A DNA stretch of 64,000 nucleotides from contig JAKIUQ010000001.1 in assembly GCA_021647465.1 (NCBI GenBank), positions 124,001 to 188,000 of the forward strand, in the 5' to 3' direction. Positions 17,579-25,488 of the stretch are shown here, piece by piece. Positions within the stretch are counted from its first letter, which is position 1. Every line of letters begins with the position of its first letter. This DNA comes from Emcibacter sp. Lineage in GTDB: Bacteria > Pseudomonadota > Alphaproteobacteria > Sphingomonadales > Emcibacteraceae. Position numbers and translations under genes: made by a program. The notes under the pieces are model-generated. The model had not been told where the DNA came from, ran no database searches, and worked only from the letters and a program-made list of their open reading frames with translations.

Positions 17579-20335
17579 TTGACCGAAAACAGTCTTACCG
17601 ATCAGCATGATCCAACGATTTCAACCATCACAATTGAAGAGGAAATGAAAACCTCTTACCTTGATTATGCCATGAGCGTAATCGTTTCCCGGGCGCTTCC
17701 TGATGTGCGTGATGGTTTAAAACCGGTGCATCGCCGTATTCTTTATTCCATGCATGAAAATAATTATGACTGGACCAAGCCATACCGTAAATCTGCGCGT
17801 ATTGTTGGTGATGTTATGGGTAAATATCACCCCCATGGTGACAGCGCCATTTACGAAGCGATGGTGCGCATGTCGCAGGATTTCTCCCTTCGCTTGCCCT
17901 TGATCGAAGGCCAGGGTAATTTTGGCTCTATGGATGGTGATAGGGCCGCCGCCATGCGTTATACCGAAGCCCGCATGGATAAGGCCGCAAGCGGACTTTT
18001 GGAAGATATTGACAAGGATACCGTCAATTTTCAGGCCAACTATGACGAATCGGAATCAGAACCCACGGTTTTGCCGGCACGTTTTCCAAATCTGCTGATT
18101 AATGGGGCTAGTGGCATCGCGGTTGGTATGGCGACAAATATTCCGCCCCATAACCTCGGCGAAGTACTTGATGCTTGTTGCGCTTTTGTTGACAACCCTG
18201 AAATCACCATGGAAGAACTGGTGGAAATCGTGCCGGGGCCGGACTTCCCAACGGGGGGGCTTATTATGGGGTCTGCTGGCGCGCGTTCTGCTCTGACAAC
18301 CGGGCGTGGCTCCGTCATTATGCGCGGGAAGACGCATTTCGAAGAAGTGCGCCAGGGACGAGAGGCCATTGTTATTACAGAGGTGCCTTTTCAGGTAAAT
18401 AAAGCACGGATGGTTGAACAGATAGCCGACCTTGTTCGCAGCAAGAGAATCGAGGGTATCTCAGATATTCGTGACGAATCCGACCGGATAGGGGTTCGGG
18501 TCGTTGTTGAATTAAAGCGCGACGCGGTTGGTGATGTGGTGCTTAATCAGCTTTTCCGTTATTCGCCTTTGCAGACCAGTTTTGGTGCAAATATTCTGGC
18601 CCTGAATGGCGGCAGGCCAGAAGTTCTCAATCTGCGCCGTATTCTTGAATGTTTCATAAAATTCCGCGAGGAAGTCATTACGCGCCGGACAAAATACAAG
18701 CTGACCAAGGCGCGTGACCGGGCGCATATCCTCGTTGGCCTCGTGATTGCCGTTAATAATCTGGATAAGATCGTCGCCATGATTCGCAGCGCGCCAAACC
18801 CGGCAAAGGCCCGCGAAAAATTGATGGCAGAAGCCTGGGACGCGATTGATGTTCAAGGCTATATTGAACTGATTAATGAGCCGGGAAGAGAAGTCGTTGA
18901 TGGCAAATACAGGCTTTCCGAAAAACAGGTTCGGGCCATATTGGAATTGCGCCTGCATCGCTTAACGGCGCTTGGGCGTGATGATATCGGGGATGAATTA
19001 AAATCTTTGGCTGTAGAAATTGAAGACTATATTGATATTCTGAAAAGCCGTGATCGCCTGTATTCTATTATGCGTAGTGAATTTGTTGAGTACCGCGAAG
19101 CATTTGCCACACCAAGGCGCTCTATATTTGCTCTGGATGCCTTTGGTTTTGAGGATGAAGACCTCATCCAGCGCGAAGATATGGTGGTTACAGTGACCAA
19201 TACCGGATATATCAAGCGGGTTCCTTTAGCGACCTATCGCGCCCAAAGACGCGGCGGCAAGGGACGATCCGGTATGAGCACGAAAGAGGAAGATTTCCTC
19301 CGCAATGTTTTTGTGGCCAATACCCATACGCCCATATTGTTTTTCAGTAATCTTGGACAGGTATATAAGCTCAAGGTCTGGAAGCTTCCTATTGGTTCAC
19401 CCCAATCAAAAGGCAAGGCGCTTATCAATATCCTGCCACTTGCGCAGGGGGAAAATATTTCGACCATTCTGCCTTTACCGGAAGATGAGGAGTCCTGGGG
19501 TGAGCTGCATGCCATTTTTGCCACGAAAAAAGGCAATATCAGGCGCAATCTATTGTCTGATTTCTCTAATGTTCGATCCAATGGTAAAATCGCTATCCGG
19601 CTTTCCGAAGGCGATAGTTTGATTGCTGTTGCGGCCTGCGCGCAGCAGGATGATGTTCTAATGGCCGCAAAGGGCGGTAAATGCATTCGCTTTGCAGCGA
19701 CGGCGGTTCGATTGTTCAAGGGACGAAATTCTGATGGTGTCAGGGGCATTCGCCTTGCAGAAGGTGATGAAGTCGTCTCTATGTCCATATTGGGCAATGT
19801 CCAATCAGACACGGAAGAACGCAGCGCTTACCTTAAATATGCTTCGGCCAAACGCCGGGATGAAAATCCTGAAATTCCAGAGAATATGACCGAAGAGAGG
19901 GTCAATGAATTTGAAGAGAAAGAACAATTTCTATTAAGCATAACGGTCAATGGGTATGGCAAGCGAACATCGGCTTATGAATACCGGGTAACAGGACGCG
20001 GGGGGCAGGGGATTATAAATATAGAGACCTCTGAACGTAATGGTTCTGTCATTGCAGCCTTCCCGATCAATGATCAGGATCAATTGATGATGGTTACGGA
20101 TCAGGGCCGCTTGATTCGCGTGCCTGTTGAGGACGTTCGGGTTGCGGGGCGCAATACCCAGGGCGTGACCTTGTTTAAAGTTGGCGATAATGAGCAAATT
20201 GTTTCTGTCGAACGTGTTGAAGAAACCGTTTCAGATGAAGATGATGCGGAAGAGGCTGATTCGCCTGAGGTTGAGGAAGTTGAAACACCTGAAGTGTCGC
20301 CTGAAACTTTAAGCGATAATTCATCTGAGGAGTAA
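17579..20335 (+). CDS. gyrA: DNA gyrase subunit A
   Basis: Breakage-reunion subunit of the supercoiling type II topoisomerase. The TTG start at 17579 has AAAGGG eight bases upstream and gives the usual short N-terminus before SYLDYAMSVIVSRALPDVRDG. The active-site tyrosine is Tyr128 (AMRYTEARM). The GyrA box QRRGGKGRSG at the start of the C-terminal beta-pinwheel separates it from ParC. The quinolone region reads HPHGDSAIYEAMVRM, with Ser89 (wild-type serine) and Glu93 at the usual Asp position. The last ~40 residues are an acidic, proline/glutamate-rich tail. At 918 residues it is full length. coaD follows after 6 bp. Confidence 0.98.
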   Translation: MTENSLTDQHDPTISTITIEEEMKTSYLDYAMSVIVSRALPDVRDGLKPVHRRILYSMHENNYDWTKPYRKSARIVGDVMGKYHPHGDSAIYEAMVRMSQDFSLRLPLIEGQGNFGSMDGDRAAAMRYTEARMDKAASGLLEDIDKDTVNFQANYDESESEPTVLPARFPNLLINGASGIAVGMATNIPPHNLGEVLDACCAFVDNPEITMEELVEIVPGPDFPTGGLIMGSAGARSALTTGRGSVIMRGKTHFEEVRQGREAIVITEVPFQVNKARMVEQIADLVRSKRIEGISDIRDESDRIGVRVVVELKRDAVGDVVLNQLFRYSPLQTSFGANILALNGGRPEVLNLRRILECFIKFREEVITRRTKYKLTKARDRAHILVGLVIAVNNLDKIVAMIRSAPNPAKAREKLMAEAWDAIDVQGYIELINEPGREVVDGKYRLSEKQVRAILELRLHRLTALGRDDIGDELKSLAVEIEDYIDILKSRDRLYSIMRSEFVEYREAFATPRRSIFALDAFGFEDEDLIQREDMVVTVTNTGYIKRVPLATYRAQRRGGKGRSGMSTKEEDFLRNVFVANTHTPILFFSNLGQVYKLKVWKLPIGSPQSKGKALINILPLAQGENISTILPLPEDEESWGELHAIFATKKGNIRRNLLSDFSNVRSNGKIAIRLSEGDSLIAVAACAQQDDVLMAAKGGKCIRFAATAVRLFKGRNSDGVRGIRLAEGDEVVSMSILGNVQSDTEERSAYLKYASAKRRDENPEIPENMTEERVNEFEEKEQFLLSITVNGYGKRTSAYEYRVTGRGGQGIINIETSERNGSVIAAFPINDQDQLMMVTDQGRLIRVPVEDVRVAGRNTQGVTLFKVGDNEQIVSVERVEETVSDEDDAEEADSPEVEEVETPEVSPETLSDNSSEE

Positions 20336-20341
20336 TCTTTT

Positions 20342-20854
20342 ATGTCTAAGAAAAATCGCATTGGATTATACCCCGGTACGTTTGATCCGGTAACCCTTGG
20401 GCATGTGGATATTATCAAGAGAAGTGCTAAGCTTGTTGATCACCTTATTCTTGGTATTTCAACAAACCCGTCAAAATCGGCATTGTTTGATCTTGACGAA
20501 CGGGTGCAGATGGTGCGCCGTGAAACGGCTTTCATTGGGCAGGAAACCGGCGTTTCAATTGAGGTCAGGCCCTTCAGCACACTTCTGATGACTTTTGCCG
20601 AAGAAATAGAGGCAACGGCTATTATCCGGGGGCTTAGGGCGGTATCAGATTTTGAATATGAGTTTCAGATGACGGCCATGAATTACAAATTGAATCCTGA
20701 TATAGAGACGATATTTCTCATGGCGGACCCTTCATTGCAAGCTATTGCCTCCCGTCTGGTCAAGGAAATTGCCCGTTTTGACGGCGATATTTCTGCCTTT
20801 GTTCCTAAAAAGGTCAGAGATGAAGTCATGGCTAAAATTAATTTATCTAAATAA
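20342..20854 (+). CDS. coaD: Phosphopantetheine adenylyltransferase
   Basis: Penultimate step of CoA synthesis: transfers AMP from ATP to 4'-phosphopantetheine. The 170-residue protein starts with the nucleotidyltransferase motif YPGTFDPVTLGHVDII, which includes the T/HxGH type ATP site, and has IIRGLRAVSDFEYEFQM. Length matches the bacterial hexameric enzyme. It follows gyrA closely and precedes two cyclophilin genes, a common alphaproteobacterial order. panC, an earlier CoA-pathway gene, is elsewhere in this window at 52 kb. Confidence 0.97.
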   Translation: MSKKNRIGLYPGTFDPVTLGHVDIIKRSAKLVDHLILGISTNPSKSALFDLDERVQMVRRETAFIGQETGVSIEVRPFSTLLMTFAEEIEATAIIRGLRAVSDFEYEFQMTAMNYKLNPDIETIFLMADPSLQAIASRLVKEIARFDGDISAFVPKKVRDEVMAKINLSK

Positions 20855-20871
20855 TAAACATGGAAGATCGA

Positions 20872-21426
20872 ATGAATATATTCATGAAAATGCTCTTGAA
20901 AATAATTGGGAGTTTGAGCCTTTTGGCTTTAACTTCTCTGAGCAGTGCCGCGCAAACAACCGATCTTGAAAATACCCTTTATCTGGATTTAAAAGATGGC
21001 CGGGTGACGATAGAAATGTATCCTGATGTGGCCCCAAAAACGGTCATGCGGATCAAAGAACTTGTCCGGCAGGGCTTTTATGATGGCTTGACTTTCCATC
21101 GTGTTATTCCGGGCTTTATGGCCCAGGGCGGGGATCCTGACGGAACTGGAATGGGCGGATCAGGCCAACATATTGATGCCGAATTTTCCGAATTAACCCA
21201 TTTAAAGGGCAGTGTTTCAATGGCCCGTGCGGATGATATCAATAGCGCAGACAGCCAGTTTTTCATTGTTCTGGATGTGAGCGCACATCTTGATGGTAAA
21301 TATACGATCTGGGGACGGGTCATTGGCGGCATGAAATATGTTGACCGCATCCGCCAAGGTGTTGTACCTGAACTACAGAATCCAGATAAAATTATTAAAA
21401 TGCAGGTTGCTGCGGACGTTGAGTAA
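20872..21426 (+). CDS. Secreted cyclophilin-type peptidyl-prolyl isomerase
   Basis: Cyclophilin-fold prolyl isomerase with an N-terminal signal peptide (MNIFMKMLLKIIG followed by a hydrophobic stretch ending SSAAQ), so a periplasmic folding helper. Core motifs are FHRVIPGFMAQGGDPDGTG and DSQFFIVL. I chose the ATG at 20872 because GGAAGA lies five bases upstream; an ATG at 20860 would add four residues before the signal. It is closely related to the next gene, which lacks the signal. The pair is equivalent to PpiA/PpiB but cannot be equated one to one with the E. coli genes. Confidence 0.92.
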   Translation: MNIFMKMLLKIIGSLSLLALTSLSSAAQTTDLENTLYLDLKDGRVTIEMYPDVAPKTVMRIKELVRQGFYDGLTFHRVIPGFMAQGGDPDGTGMGGSGQHIDAEFSELTHLKGSVSMARADDINSADSQFFIVLDVSAHLDGKYTIWGRVIGGMKYVDRIRQGVVPELQNPDKIIKMQVAADVE

Positions 21427-21440
21427 AAGGAATTTAGAAG

Positions 21441-21902
21441 ATGAACTTAGAAGACATATTATACCTTGACCTGAAAGAGGGCCGGGTCACCATAGAATTA
21501 TACCCTGATGTGGCGCCAAAGCATGTGGCGCGTATTAAAACGCTCGCCAGAGATGGTTTTTATGATGGCCTTAAATTTCACAGGGTGATCCCGGGGTTTA
21601 TGGCCCAGGGCGGCGATCCCAAGGGGAATGGCACTGGTGGATCCGGTGAGAATATTCCTGCGGAATTTTCTGATAAGGACCATATTCGCGGCACGGTTTC
21701 AATGGCGCGTTCGGCCATGCCCGATAGTGCTGACAGTCAATTCTTCATTTGTTTTGATGCTGCGCCGCATTTGAATGGTCAATATTCTGTATGGGGACAG
21801 GTTACGGACGGTATGGAACATGTGGACGCGTTAAATCCGGGTGAAAATGGCTCTGACCCCGATGCGATTATTAAAATGCAAGTTGCTGCAGACGCAGAAT
21901 AA
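21441..21902 (+). CDS. Cytoplasmic cyclophilin-type peptidyl-prolyl isomerase
   Basis: A 153-residue cyclophilin without signal peptide, therefore cytosolic. Motifs FHRVIPGFMAQGGDPKGNG and DSQFFICFDA are intact. It shares most of its sequence with the preceding secreted copy (both start with a LYLDLK.GRVTIE.YPDVAPK pattern), which points to a tandem duplication with different targeting. AGAAG precedes the ATG. It ends 7 bp before queA, so the two are probably translated from one message. Confidence 0.92.
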   Translation: MNLEDILYLDLKEGRVTIELYPDVAPKHVARIKTLARDGFYDGLKFHRVIPGFMAQGGDPKGNGTGGSGENIPAEFSDKDHIRGTVSMARSAMPDSADSQFFICFDAAPHLNGQYSVWGQVTDGMEHVDALNPGENGSDPDAIIKMQVAADAE

Positions 21903-21909
21903 TCTTCAT

Positions 21910-22950
21910 ATGAAAGTTGATGATTTTGATTTTGAGCTTCCCAAAGAGCTTATTGCCCTTCGCCCCGTTCGCAGCCGCGACGGGGCGCGGTTTCTTGTGG
22001 TTAAGGGGGGGGAGCAGCAGGATAGATATGTGACAGACTTGCCTGATTTCCTTGAAAGCGGTGATGTGCTTGTCTTCAATGATACACGGGTTATTCCCGC
22101 GCGCCTTACGGGCATGCGGCGACAGGCAAAGATGGAAGTCACCCTGCATATGGATATGGGGGATGGCCTGTGGCAGGCTTTTGCCCGCCCGGCCAAGAAA
22201 TTAAAGCCTGAAGATGTCATTGTCTTTTCGGATGGTTTAACGGCAAGGGTTATGGCTAAAGGCATCGGCGGTGAAGTATCGTTGCAGTTCAATTGCAGCG
22301 GCTCCCAATTGAGCCGCGCCCTGAAGCAGTCAGGGATTATGCCCTTGCCGCCCTATATCGCCTCCCAGCGGCCCGTGGATGTGCAGGATTTGACGGATTA
22401 TCAAACCATTTACAGTAAAAAAGAAGGTGCCGTTGCGGCCCCGACAGCCGGGCTTCATTTTACGGAACGGTTGCTCGAGAAATTATCCGCAAAGGGAGTG
22501 AAATCCGTTCATCTGACACTTCATGTGGGGGCGGGCACGTTTCTTCCGGTTAAGGTGGATGATACGCGGGATCATAAAATGCATTCTGAGTGGGGGGAAA
22601 TTGATGCGCAAACGGCAAATGTCATTAATCAAGCTCATGAGCAGGGCAGAAAAGTCATAGCCGTTGGAACAACATCCTTAAGATTGCTGGAATCCGCAGC
22701 GGATAAAACGGGGCTGATTCAGCCTTTTTCCGGCACGACAGATATTTTTATAACGCCCGGTTATAAATTTCGCGCCGTCGATATCTTAATGACTAATTTT
22801 CATCTGCCCAAATCGACATTATTCATGTTGGTGAGCGCCTTTGCAGGGTATGACCATATGAAAGCGGCTTATGATCATGCTATAAAGCAAGAATATCGCT
22901 TTTATTCTTACGGCGACAGCAGCCTGTTATTTCGAGAAGACCAATTATGA
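21910..22950 (+). CDS. queA: S-adenosylmethionine:tRNA ribosyltransferase-isomerase
   Basis: Adds the ribosyl moiety of SAM to preQ1 in tRNA to form epoxyqueuosine. The ATG at 21910 gives MKVDDFDFELPKELIAL, the canonical QueA start; the open frame extends upstream only into the cyclophilin gene. Family segments VFNDTRVIPARL, PTAGLHFT, LHVGAGTFLPV and TNFHLPKSTLFMLV are present. About 346 residues is normal. It overlaps tgt by 4 bp, and the two act in consecutive steps on the same tRNA position (G34 of GUN anticodons). Confidence 0.97.
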   Translation: MKVDDFDFELPKELIALRPVRSRDGARFLVVKGGEQQDRYVTDLPDFLESGDVLVFNDTRVIPARLTGMRRQAKMEVTLHMDMGDGLWQAFARPAKKLKPEDVIVFSDGLTARVMAKGIGGEVSLQFNCSGSQLSRALKQSGIMPLPPYIASQRPVDVQDLTDYQTIYSKKEGAVAAPTAGLHFTERLLEKLSAKGVKSVHLTLHVGAGTFLPVKVDDTRDHKMHSEWGEIDAQTANVINQAHEQGRKVIAVGTTSLRLLESAADKTGLIQPFSGTTDIFITPGYKFRAVDILMTNFHLPKSTLFMLVSAFAGYDHMKAAYDHAIKQEYRFYSYGDSSLLFREDQL

Positions 22951-24089
22951 CACAAAAATTTTCTATGGATATTACCGGAACTGACGGTAATGCACGGACA
23001 GGGGTTATCAATACCTGCCGGGGACAGATCAGAACGCCGGCCTTCATGCCTGTGGGAACCGCCGCAACCGTGAAAGCCATGAAACCGGAAACGGTGCGTC
23101 ATACGGGGGCGGATATTTTGCTGGGCAATACCTATCATTTGATGCTTCGGCCCACGGCTGAAAGAATCCATCGCCTTGGCGGGCTTCATAAATTTATGAA
23201 TTGGGACAGGCCGATTTTGACAGATTCTGGCGGCTTTCAAGTCATGTCACTGGCAAAGCTGCGTAAAATAACGGAGGAGGGGGTTGCTTTTCAATCCCAC
23301 ATAGACGGTAAGAAACATATGCTGACCCCTGAAAGAAGTATGGAAATTCAGCGGCTTCTTGGCTCAAATATTGTGATGGCTTTTGATGAATGTACGCCCT
23401 ATCCCGCAACGGAGGCAGAAACCGAAAAATCCATGCTCATGTCCATGCGCTGGGCGAAACGCTCTTATGATGCCTTTCATGATGGTTCGCAGCATGCGGA
23501 GAATAATGCGCTGTTTGGCATTGTTCAGGGCGGCGTTTTTGAGAATTTACGCCGCCATTCTGTGGACGCGTTGAAAGAAATTGACTGTGAGGGCTATGCC
23601 GTGGGCGGGCTTGCGGTTGGGGAAGGGCAGGAGGTTATGTTTGATGTTCTGGACTATACCATGCCGCTTATGCTTAAAAACAAACCGCGTTATCTTATGG
23701 GGGTTGGCAAGCCAGATGATATTGTGGGCGCCGTTGAGCGCGGCATAGATATGTTTGATTGTGTGCTGCCGTCCCGTTCGGGCCGGACAGGGCAGGCTTT
23801 CACCCGGCGCGGCACTGTTAATATGAAGAATGCCCGCCATACAGATGATCCGCGACCCCTTGATGAAAGCTGTTCTTGCGCCGCCTGCCAAAATTACAGC
23901 CGGGCCTATCTGTCGCATTTATTTCGCAGTGATGAGATATTAGGATTGATGTTGCTTACAGAACATAACTTAACGTATTTTCAGGACCTTATGGCGGGAT
24001 TGCGGGCGGCCATTTCAGCTGGGAAATTACAAAATTTTGTGAAAGAATTTCATGAAGTCAGGGCATTGGGCGACATTGATCCCGCGTAA
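22947..24089 (+). CDS. tgt: Queuine/preQ1 tRNA-guanine transglycosylase
   Basis: Exchanges guanine-34 for preQ1 in tRNAs with GUN anticodons, the step before QueA. Motifs include RGQIRTPAFMPVGT, DSGGFQVMSL with the catalytic aspartate, VQGGVFENLR, GGLAVGEGQ and the zinc site CSCAACQNYSRAYL near the C-terminus. The 380-residue length matches bacterial TGT. ATGA overlap with queA shows coupling. The operon coaD-ppi-ppi-queA-tgt ends here, followed by an independently promoted tRNA gene. Confidence 0.97.
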   Translation: MTQKFSMDITGTDGNARTGVINTCRGQIRTPAFMPVGTAATVKAMKPETVRHTGADILLGNTYHLMLRPTAERIHRLGGLHKFMNWDRPILTDSGGFQVMSLAKLRKITEEGVAFQSHIDGKKHMLTPERSMEIQRLLGSNIVMAFDECTPYPATEAETEKSMLMSMRWAKRSYDAFHDGSQHAENNALFGIVQGGVFENLRRHSVDALKEIDCEGYAVGGLAVGEGQEVMFDVLDYTMPLMLKNKPRYLMGVGKPDDIVGAVERGIDMFDCVLPSRSGRTGQAFTRRGTVNMKNARHTDDPRPLDESCSCAACQNYSRAYLSHLFRSDEILGLMLLTEHNLTYFQDLMAGLRAAISAGKLQNFVKEFHEVRALGDIDPA

Positions 24090-24121
24090 TTATTTATTTT
24101 CAGAATAGTGCAACATTACTG

Positions 24122-24150
24122 TTGACCCACGGCGCTTTGCACACTATGTT
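24122..24150 (+). promoter_or_regulatory. tRNA-Lys promoter
   Basis: TTGACC at 24122-24127 and TATGTT at 24145-24150 are 17 bp apart, and the following bases (CCGCTCATC) give a C-rich discriminator of the kind found at stringently controlled stable-RNA promoters. The start would be near 24157, about 13 bases before the tRNA. Confidence 0.7.
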
Positions 24151-24169
24151 CCGCTCATCTTTTCGGAGA

Positions 24170-24245
24170 GGGCCCGTAGCTCAGCTGGTAGAGCAACTGA
24201 CTTTTAATCAGTAGGTCACAGGTTCGAACCCCGTCGGGCTCACCA
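24170..24245 (+). tRNA. tRNA-Lys (anticodon UUU)
   Basis: A complete 76-base cloverleaf with encoded CCA. The 7-bp acceptor stem GGGCCCG/CGGGCTC has one G-U pair, the D-arm is GCTC/GAGC, and the anticodon stem ACTGA/TCAGT encloses the loop CTTTTAA with anticodon TTT at 24203-24205. The T-loop is TTCGAAC. One oddity is an A-C mismatch at the 51-63 pair of the T-stem (ACAGG/CCCGT). It has its own promoter and a terminator directly downstream. Confidence 0.97.
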
Positions 24246-24258
24246 AAAAGATTAAGGA

Positions 24259-24304
24259 AAAAGCCGTCTTATTCTCGTTTTACAACTTGGACAAGACGGC
24301 TTTT
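24259..24304 (+). terminator. Intrinsic terminator after tRNA-Lys
   Basis: AAAAGCCGTCTT (24259-24270) pairs perfectly with AAGACGGCTTTT (24293-24304) across a 22-base loop. The stem ends in the T-run, followed by more pyrimidine-rich sequence. The loop is long, but the stem is perfect and correctly placed 14 bases after the tRNA. It could also serve the convergent thioesterase gene, since the arm on the other strand also ends in T residues. Confidence 0.75.
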
Positions 24305-24347
24305 CTTGTTGTAGGAACGGGGAAGGCTCTAAGACGATAAAACAATA

Positions 24348-24737
24348 TTATTTTATCGTCTGTTCAATTTTTTTGGGTCTGTGGTTTTCATCAAGAGCGA
24401 CAAAGACAAAGTCGCCTTCTGTGACCATGATTTCCTCCTCATGGTCACGCCTCAGCACAGTGGCTTCGACATGAAGCGTGATGGATGTGCTGCCAACATT
24501 TGTAATATTTGTATAGACGCTTAACCAGTCACCGGGCAATACGGGTTCGTGAAATTTCATGCCTTCGATGGCGACAGTTGCCACGGGCCCATCGCAGAAA
24601 CGTATGGCCTCTCCGCCGCCGGCCAGATCCATTTGAGATAAAATCCAGCCGCCGAAAATATGGCCGTTGGCATTCAGGTCGGCATGCATTGGTACCGTCC
24701 TGATGGAAGGTTGGCGTAAGGGTTTGGAATTATTCAT
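24348..24737 (-). CDS. YciA-type acyl-CoA thioesterase
   Basis: Hotdog-fold thioesterase of about 129 residues, hydrolysing acyl-CoA to free acid and CoA. The pattern ADLNANGHIFGGWILSQMDLAGG holds the conserved Asn/His helix of the YciA/BACH group; VAIEGMKFHEPVLPGD and the C-terminal TEGDFVFVALDE also fit. I chose the ATG at 24737, which overlaps the stop of the upstream repressor gene in ATGA; a longer open frame reaches into that gene and is not needed. The tight coupling to a LexA-like repressor is unusual for this enzyme. Substrate chain length cannot be read from sequence. Confidence 0.9.
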   Translation of the reverse strand: MNNSKPLRQPSIRTVPMHADLNANGHIFGGWILSQMDLAGGGEAIRFCDGPVATVAIEGMKFHEPVLPGDWLSVYTNITNVGSTSITLHVEATVLRRDHEEEIMVTEGDFVFVALDENHRPKKIEQTIK

Positions 24738-25429
24738 ATATTTCGTCCCATCCAGATAACGCGGCCTAATATATCCAGATCGGTTGTTTTGCACCCTTCC
24801 CAGCTTTCATAAAAGCTGTTGTCGCTTTTAATGGTACATAGTTTCGTCACGGGATTAAGGGAAATTCGTTTTACCAAAATCATATCGTCGTTTCTAAGGA
24901 CATAAATACCATCATTTTTGATTGAAGTCTGGGTCATATCAACCAAAATACGATCCCCATCATATAACGTTGGGTTCATGGAATCCCCTGATACCGTAAT
25001 GACGGCCAGATCATCTGCCGTTGCATTAGAGCTGCTTCTGATCCAGCTTTTTTTGAAGGCAAGTTTATTGGATATTTCATTATTATCCACTATGGAGCCT
25101 GCCCCGGCGGCGGCTTCTATTTCATAGACATTTACTCTGATGTATTCTTCTTCAAAGTTGGATGTCTGGCTGTCTGAAAAGCCGCGTCCGACATTTGAAA
25201 AATCGTCCGGAGAGCCAAAATAATCCATTGTGATGTTAAAATGTTTGATTATTTTCTCCGTATCTTCATCTTTTAGGCATTTTGGCACGCCGCGTTTGAT
25301 GAATTGTTGCATATAGGCATGGTTTTTGCCGATCAATGCCGATAGGGAAGCATAATCGTCGTGACTGCTGGTGCGAATAAGATGGTCAAGCTTCTGCCTA
25401 AATCTTATATAGTACCTATTATAGTCCAT
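24734..25429 (-). CDS. S24/LexA-like repressor with helix-turn-helix
   Basis: About 231 residues. The N-terminal HTH (SLSALIGKNHAYMQQFIKRGVP) belongs to an alphaproteobacterial family of XRE-like regulators. The C-terminal S24 peptidase domain has the catalytic serine in SGDSMNPTLYDGD and the lysine in MILVKRI. An Ala-Gly segment (EAAAGAGS, about residue 110) matches a LexA/CI self-cleavage site. The ATG at 25429 is the likely start; a TTG at 25441 is possible. Operator-like half-sites overlap and precede the start, suggesting autorepression. The thioesterase gene overlaps its stop. It is not LexA itself, and there is no phage gene nearby. Inducing signal and targets are unknown. Confidence 0.85.
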   Translation of the reverse strand: MDYNRYYIRFRQKLDHLIRTSSHDDYASLSALIGKNHAYMQQFIKRGVPKCLKDEDTEKIIKHFNITMDYFGSPDDFSNVGRGFSDSQTSNFEEEYIRVNVYEIEAAAGAGSIVDNNEISNKLAFKKSWIRSSSNATADDLAVITVSGDSMNPTLYDGDRILVDMTQTSIKNDGIYVLRNDDMILVKRISLNPVTKLCTIKSDNSFYESWEGCKTTDLDILGRVIWMGRNI

Positions 25430-25481
25430 TTTTCTATCCAATAATGTATATTATTTTTACGATAGGACTATATCATACTAT
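25408..25481. promoter_or_regulatory. Paired operator-like half-sites at the S24 repressor start
   Basis: Four related half-sites occur: TATAGTACC (25408-25416), TATAGTCC (25420-25427), then on the other strand GGACTATA (25465-25472) and ATACTAT (25475-25481). The inner pair forms an 8-bp inverted repeat around the repressor start region. The left pair lies in the first codons of the gene, the right pair in the gap to the upstream EAL gene. An autoregulatory operator is the simplest reading. Confidence 0.45.
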
Positions 25482-25488
25482 TTTACAA

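Noticed and set aside
17855..17857. GyrA Glu93 in the quinolone region as a resistance mutation
   Set aside because: Glu at this position is natural in many bacteria and is a conservative change from Asp, and the neighbouring Ser89 is wild type; no resistance is inferred.
18512..18958. 148-codon frame antisense to gyrA
   Set aside because: Shadow of the conserved GyrA reading frame, with no support of its own.
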